Source: JBBQBQ01 sp038317685
Lineage (GTDB): Bacteria > Desulfobacterota > Desulfuromonadia > Desulfuromonadales > DDH964
Reading direction: 5' to 3'
DNA: 9,436 nucleotides
Assembly (NCBI GenBank): GCA_038317685.1
Contig: JBBQBQ010000130.1
Coordinates: 1-9,436, forward strand
Shown here in pieces: positions 6,316-9,436 of this stretch (its first letter is position 1; each line of letters begins with the position of its first letter). The translations under genes were made by a program, and so were the position numbers. A model generated the notes under the pieces. That model made no database searches, was not told where the DNA came from, and saw only the letters and a list, made by a program, of their open reading frames with translations.

Positions 6316-8211
6316 ATGAGGAACTTATTCAGCATAGGGCTATTGCTGGCCCTGACCACCATACCCCTGCCGGCCCTGGGTTTGGTGACCGCGGCTGGTT
6401 TGGACTCGCCCGTATCTCAACCGGCCGCGGAGGTCCTGCAGCACGGCCTCGATTTGTATCGGGCCGGGCGTTATGAAGAGGCTCTCCCCGAACTGCGTCT
6501 CGCAGCCATTCAGTCCCAAGATTCCCCGGACCTTCCCCAGGTCTGCCTGGCTTTGGGCCGGATTTACCTGGACCGCGGCCAAAACGCCGAGGCCCTTGCC
6601 TATCTGGCCCGCATTCCGAGCGAGGCTCGGGGCATGGACGTGCAGCTGGTTCAGGGTTTGGCCCTGGTCGGAATCGGCGAGGCGGCTGCCAGTCGAGATC
6701 TGCTGCTGCCCTTGTCCGAACCGGGGTTGACCCCTGAGGATCGTTTGGCCCGTCTGCGGGGACTTGCCAGTGCCGATGGCAAACTCGGGAAGCCCCTGTC
6801 GGCCCTGACCTTTCTGGCGCGGGCGCTGCCGAGGACGGGAAAAGACCGGGTCGCCACCCTCGACGATGGGCACGTCCTCGTGCAGCAACTGAGCGATCCG
6901 GAGTTGGCGGAAGCCGCATTCATGTTCCGCGGTCAGGCGATCGGGGAAGATGCCCGGTTACAGCAGGCGTTGCGGGCCGAGCGGCGGGGGGACCGTCAGG
7001 AAGCCCAGAATCTGGCGACATCCCTGCTCACCAGTACGGTCTCCTCTCCCTATCGGGCCGAGGCCGCGATTCTTTACCAGCGATTGACGGGGCACCCCTG
7101 GCTGCAGCGGGCGATTGGCGTGCTGCTCCCTTTGTCCGGGAAATACGCAGCCTTTGGCGAATTGGTGCAGCGTGGTTTGGACCTGGCCCTCGCCGGACAG
7201 GCCGCGGGGGGACCGGCGGTGCGTTTCATCGTTCGAGATAGCGCTGCGGACCCCGAGGCGACCGCCGACGCCGTCAGCCGGTTGGTTCGCGAAGACGGTG
7301 TGATGGCGATTGCCGGACCGATTACCGGCACCGCCGCCCAGGCCGCCGCCGAGCGTGCCCAGCAAGAACGGGTGCCGCTTCTGGCGCTGTCCCCGCGCGA
7401 GGGGTTGCCGGAGATCGGCGATGAAGTGTTTCGCGACTCACTCACAACTCGAATCCAGGTGGAGACCTTGGCCCGGTATGCCGTCGAGGTCCGGGGTCTG
7501 CGTGCCTTCGGGATGCTCTTTCCCGACAACCGATTGGGCCGGGAGATGGCCGAGCTGTTTGCCGCCGAGGTGCAAAAGCGGGGAGGACGAATCACGGCGC
7601 AGGCCTCATATCCGGAAGCCGCCACCGATTTTCGTCCCCAGATCCGTAGTTTGTTGGTGCAAGATCAAGAGATCCCTCCGGCCGTGGCGGATGACGCACC
7701 GGTCGGTGAGGAAAAATCCCGCCGGAAGGCAGCTCCTCCCCGTCTCTTCGAGGCGCTCTTTATTCCGGATTACGCCGACAAGATCAGTTTGATTGCCCCG
7801 CAACTTCCCTATTACGGGATCGAGAACCTCCCTCTTTTCGGCATCAATGGCTGGAACTCCCAGGAGTTGCTGAGGACGACCGGCGCCTTCCTGGAAGGGG
7901 CGGTTTTCGTGGACGGATTCTTTGTCCACAGCTCTTCTCCCCAGGTGCGGGATTTCGTCGAACGGTATCAGAGCAAATACCAGGACGAGCCGACCATTCT
8001 CGATGCTCAGGGCTTCGACGCGGGGCGGGTCCTAGTCGGCATTCTGGCGGATCCGACCGTTGTCAGTCGCGAGGATGTGAGGCTGCGGTTGAGCCAGTTG
8101 CGCAATTTCCCCGGAGTCACCGGAACGACCTCGTTCAACCCCCAGGGGGAAGCGGAAAAGGACCTGTTCCTGCTTCAGATCAGCCGGGGGAAGGTGGAGC
8201 AGATCAATTGA
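6316..8211 (+). CDS. Secreted TPR / type-1 periplasmic-binding-fold protein (LpoA-like, penicillin-binding protein activator family)
   Basis: The 631-residue product has an export signal (hydrophobic core about residues 6-22, possible signal peptidase I site after PALG or TAAG), then TPR-like helical repeats, clearest at 36-66 (LQHGLDLYRAGRYEEALPEL) and 74-104. From about 266 it carries a type-1 periplasmic-binding fold: IGVLLPLSGKYAAFG (267-281), VRFIVRDSAADP (302-313), MAIAGPITGTAAQAAA (330-345), a second lobe with LFPDNRLGREMAEL, and LFGINGW (507-513). This TPR plus Peripla_BP_6 arrangement is that of LpoA, the outer-membrane activator of PBP1A, and relatives annotated as penicillin-binding protein activators. 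Unlike LpoA it has no lipobox: the only cysteine is C77. A charged insert (about 450-475) interrupts the second lobe. ATG 6316 is preferred over an upstream in-frame start (6199) because AGGGAGGAG lies just before it and the signal peptide starts there. It follows dnaJ by 40 bp with no terminator. An amino-acid ABC transporter binding protein is the alternative. Confidence 0.75.
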   Translation: MRNLFSIGLLLALTTIPLPALGLVTAAGLDSPVSQPAAEVLQHGLDLYRAGRYEEALPELRLAAIQSQDSPDLPQVCLALGRIYLDRGQNAEALAYLARIPSEARGMDVQLVQGLALVGIGEAAASRDLLLPLSEPGLTPEDRLARLRGLASADGKLGKPLSALTFLARALPRTGKDRVATLDDGHVLVQQLSDPELAEAAFMFRGQAIGEDARLQQALRAERRGDRQEAQNLATSLLTSTVSSPYRAEAAILYQRLTGHPWLQRAIGVLLPLSGKYAAFGELVQRGLDLALAGQAAGGPAVRFIVRDSAADPEATADAVSRLVREDGVMAIAGPITGTAAQAAAERAQQERVPLLALSPREGLPEIGDEVFRDSLTTRIQVETLARYAVEVRGLRAFGMLFPDNRLGREMAELFAAEVQKRGGRITAQASYPEAATDFRPQIRSLLVQDQEIPPAVADDAPVGEEKSRRKAAPPRLFEALFIPDYADKISLIAPQLPYYGIENLPLFGINGWNSQELLRTTGAFLEGAVFVDGFFVHSSSPQVRDFVERYQSKYQDEPTILDAQGFDAGRVLVGILADPTVVSREDVRLRLSQLRNFPGVTGTTSFNPQGEAEKDLFLLQISRGKVEQIN

Positions 8212-8279
8212 ACCTGGGACAAAAGGTGGCTTGCAGCGGGAACTCGGGGGGTCATTCGCAGCTCTTGGGGGAGCTTCTG

Positions 8280-8291
8280 CCGTTGCAACGG
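8280..8291. repeat. 12-bp perfect palindrome upstream of carD
   Basis: CCGTTGCAACGG is identical to its reverse complement and lies about 110 bp upstream of the carD -35 box, in a stretch (8212-8403) where I find no convincing gene or promoter. It could be a binding site for a dimeric regulator, but a palindrome of this length can arise by chance in GC-rich DNA. Confidence 0.3.
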
Positions 8292-8403
8292 TCCGACCGC
8301 ACCCTTCCTCGTCCCGCAGCTGATTCCCCGGGGCTTCCTCCCGGAGTGCTCCCGCCCCTGACCCTGACCGATTCCAGATCGCCGTCGTTGGCTGGGGCCT
8401 CGC

Positions 8404-8432
8404 TTGACCAACCGCTCCAGTCGTGCTACATT
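8404..8432 (+). promoter_or_regulatory. carD promoter (sigma-70 type, extended -10)
   Basis: TTGACC (8404-8409) and TACATT (8427-8432) are separated by 17 bp, and TGC (8424-8426) provides an extended -10 motif. Transcription would start near 8439, giving a leader of about 20 nt that is little more than the ribosome binding site GGAGGT (8445-8450). Confidence 0.7.
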
Positions 8433-8458
8433 TAAATGGTTTTCGGAGGTGCAACCCT

Positions 8459-8947
8459 ATGTTCAAGGTTGGAGACAGAGCGGTCTACCCGACCCAGGGC
8501 GTTGGGGTCATCGAGGCCATCGAAGCCAGGGAGTTTGGCGGCGAAAAGAACGAATTCTATGTACTGCGCATTGTCGATAGCGACATGACGATCATGGTGC
8601 CGGTGGGGAATGTCCGGCAGGTTGGACTGCGCACCCTTATTGCTCAAGAGCGGATTCCTTCCATCTACGACGTCCTCGAAGAAAAGCAGGAGGATGGCGG
8701 CGGGGCGATGGCCTCCTGGAGCCGTCGGCAGCGCGACTACAACGAAAAGATCAAATCCGGCGACCTCTTTGAGGTGGCCCATGTGCTGCGGGAACTCTAC
8801 CTGATCAAGGAGGGGAAAGAGCTCTCCTACGGCGAAAAGAAGGTTCTCGACCTGGCGCGGCGGCTCTTGGTCAAAGAACTGGCCTTGGCCGAAGGGCGGG
8901 ACGAGGATCAGGTTGCCGCGCGGGTCGAGCGGATTTTTCTGAACTAA
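8459..8947 (+). CDS. carD: CarD/CdnL-type RNA polymerase-binding regulator
   Basis: The 162-residue protein belongs to the CarD/CdnL family, which binds the RNA polymerase beta subunit and stabilises open promoter complexes, notably at rRNA and other housekeeping promoters. The N-terminal Tudor-like polymerase-interaction domain begins FKVGDRAVYPTQGVGVIEAI and runs to about residue 60. The C-terminal helical DNA-binding domain contains WSRRQRDYNEKIKSGDLFEV (87-106). Trp87 corresponds to the tryptophan that wedges into the upstream edge of the transcription bubble in mycobacterial CarD (W85). ATG 8459 is preferred over an in-frame upstream start at 8423, because GGAGGT lies eight bases before it and the longer version would overlap the promoter. 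The length fits short stand-alone CdnL proteins rather than the large Myxococcus CarD with its HMGA-like tail. ispD follows, as carD-ispD-ispF does in mycobacteria. Confidence 0.93.
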   Translation: MFKVGDRAVYPTQGVGVIEAIEAREFGGEKNEFYVLRIVDSDMTIMVPVGNVRQVGLRTLIAQERIPSIYDVLEEKQEDGGGAMASWSRRQRDYNEKIKSGDLFEVAHVLRELYLIKEGKELSYGEKKVLDLARRLLVKELALAEGRDEDQVAARVERIFLN

Positions 8948-8965
8948 ACGAATCTATGCCCATGG

Positions 8966-9006
8966 CGGGACCGGCGATGACTTCGCCCGGTCCCGTTCTT
9001 GTTTTT
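8966..9006 (+). terminator. Intrinsic terminator after carD
   Basis: A perfect 9-bp stem, CGGGACCGG (8966-8974) with CCGGTCCCG (8987-8995), can extend inward through CGA/TCG with a one-base bulge. It is followed by TTCTTGTTTTT (8996-9006). It lies 19 bp after the carD stop codon and should end most carD transcripts before ispD. Confidence 0.9.
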
Positions 9007-9078
9007 GCCCCGGCGGCGGCTCTCTGATGACGGGGCCGGCTGGCCGGTGGCACTTGGGAGGGAGGCCCCCGGAGGGTC

Positions 9079-9436
9079 ATGAGCGTCATTGTCCTGATCC
9101 CCGCGGCCGGCATGGGCCGGCGTATGGGGGCCGCTATCAATAAGCAATATCTGCTTCTCGCCGACCGGCCGATCCTCGCGCACACCTTGAGCCTGTTCGA
9201 CAGCCATCCCCTGATTGACCACATCTTCGTTATTTCACCTGCGACGGAAATCCCCTTCTGCCGCGCCGAAGTGGTGACACCTTACGGCTTCCGCAAAGTG
9301 CGGGCCATCGTCGCCGGCGGCGCTGAGCGCCAGGATTCGGTGGCCAATGGCCTCACCGCAGCGGCGCCGGCCGCGGACGATATCGTCCTGGTTCACGACG
9401 GGGTGCGGCCTTTCTTCTCGCCGCAGCTGATCCCCG
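9079..9436 (+). CDS. ispD: 2-C-methyl-D-erythritol 4-phosphate cytidylyltransferase IspD, N-terminal part (partial)
   Basis: IspD joins CTP and methylerythritol phosphate to make CDP-methylerythritol in the MEP isoprenoid pathway, in the cytoplasm. The reading frame runs off the window end after 119 codons, about half of a normal IspD. The nucleotide-binding start LIPAAGMGRRMG (6-17) with Arg15, NKQYL with Lys22 (the catalytic Arg/Lys pair), PILAHTL (31-37), the signature AGGAERQDSVANGL (79-92) and VHDGVRP with Asp107 (105-111) are all present. ATG 9079 is chosen because the conserved strand begins right after it. GGAGGG (9071-9076) is only two to three bases upstream, an unusually tight spacing. 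The gene lies 131 bp beyond carD, past a strong terminator, and I see no clear promoter in 9007-9078, so its expression route is unclear. ispF is often next. Confidence 0.93.
   Translation, partial: MSVIVLIPAAGMGRRMGAAINKQYLLLADRPILAHTLSLFDSHPLIDHIFVISPATEIPFCRAEVVTPYGFRKVRAIVAGGAERQDSVANGLTAAAPAADDIVLVHDGVRPFFSPQLIP

Noticed and set aside
8330..8358. GGGGC/GCCCC inverted repeat as terminator of the LpoA-like gene
   Set aside because: Only five outer pairs around a large loop and no T-run; more than 100 bp after the stop codon.
8208..8435. 75-codon frame starting TTG just inside the end of the LpoA-like gene
   Set aside because: No ribosome binding site, Pro/Leu/Ser-rich composition, no recognisable motif, and it runs over the carD promoter.

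Overview
The window is a GC-rich stretch of bacterial core genome, with all eight recognisable genes on the + strand. The gene set points to a Gram-negative anaerobe of the Desulfuromonadales/Geobacter type (Desulfuromonadota): an NhaD-type antiporter end, hemW directly before a CIRCE-controlled hrcA-grpE-dnaK-dnaJ cluster, a periplasmic LpoA-like protein, and a CarD/CdnL regulator next to ispD. The organism assignment is an inference from gene content and order; no rRNA or other marker is present.

Layout. Positions 1-153 hold the last 50 residues of an NhaD-like Na+/H+ antiporter. An intrinsic terminator (184-208) follows, and its U-tract ends one base before the hemW start codon (210). hemW (210-1343) encodes the radical-SAM heme chaperone. 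A sigma-70-type promoter (1368-1396) overlaps the start of a perfect CIRCE operator (1405-1431). The leader then contains a second terminator-like hairpin with a U6 tract (1442-1469) before hrcA (1485-2525). grpE (2529-3146) and dnaK (3190-5097) follow closely. Between dnaK and dnaJ lie a perfect 26-bp palindrome (5125-5150) and a small hairpin (5167-5182) that would mask both the ribosome binding site and the TTG start of dnaJ (5181-6275). A secreted TPR plus type-1 periplasmic-binding-fold protein follows (6316-8211). About 190 bp without a convincing gene leads to a well-formed carD promoter (8404-8432), carD (8459-8947), a strong intrinsic terminator (8966-9006) and the first 119 codons of ispD (9079 to the window end).

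How the genes work together. HrcA represses the operon through CIRCE. GrpE, DnaK and DnaJ form the Hsp70 machine: DnaJ delivers clients and stimulates ATP hydrolysis, and GrpE exchanges nucleotide. HemW inserts heme into target proteins. The TPR/binding-fold protein probably acts in envelope or peptidoglycan biology. CarD supports RNA polymerase at promoters, and IspD makes isoprenoid precursors.

No wholly new gene system is visible. The least ordinary content is RNA-level: a possible attenuator in the CIRCE leader, a possible RNA thermometer on dnaJ, a REP-like palindrome inside the chaperone operon, and a terminator fused to the hemW start.
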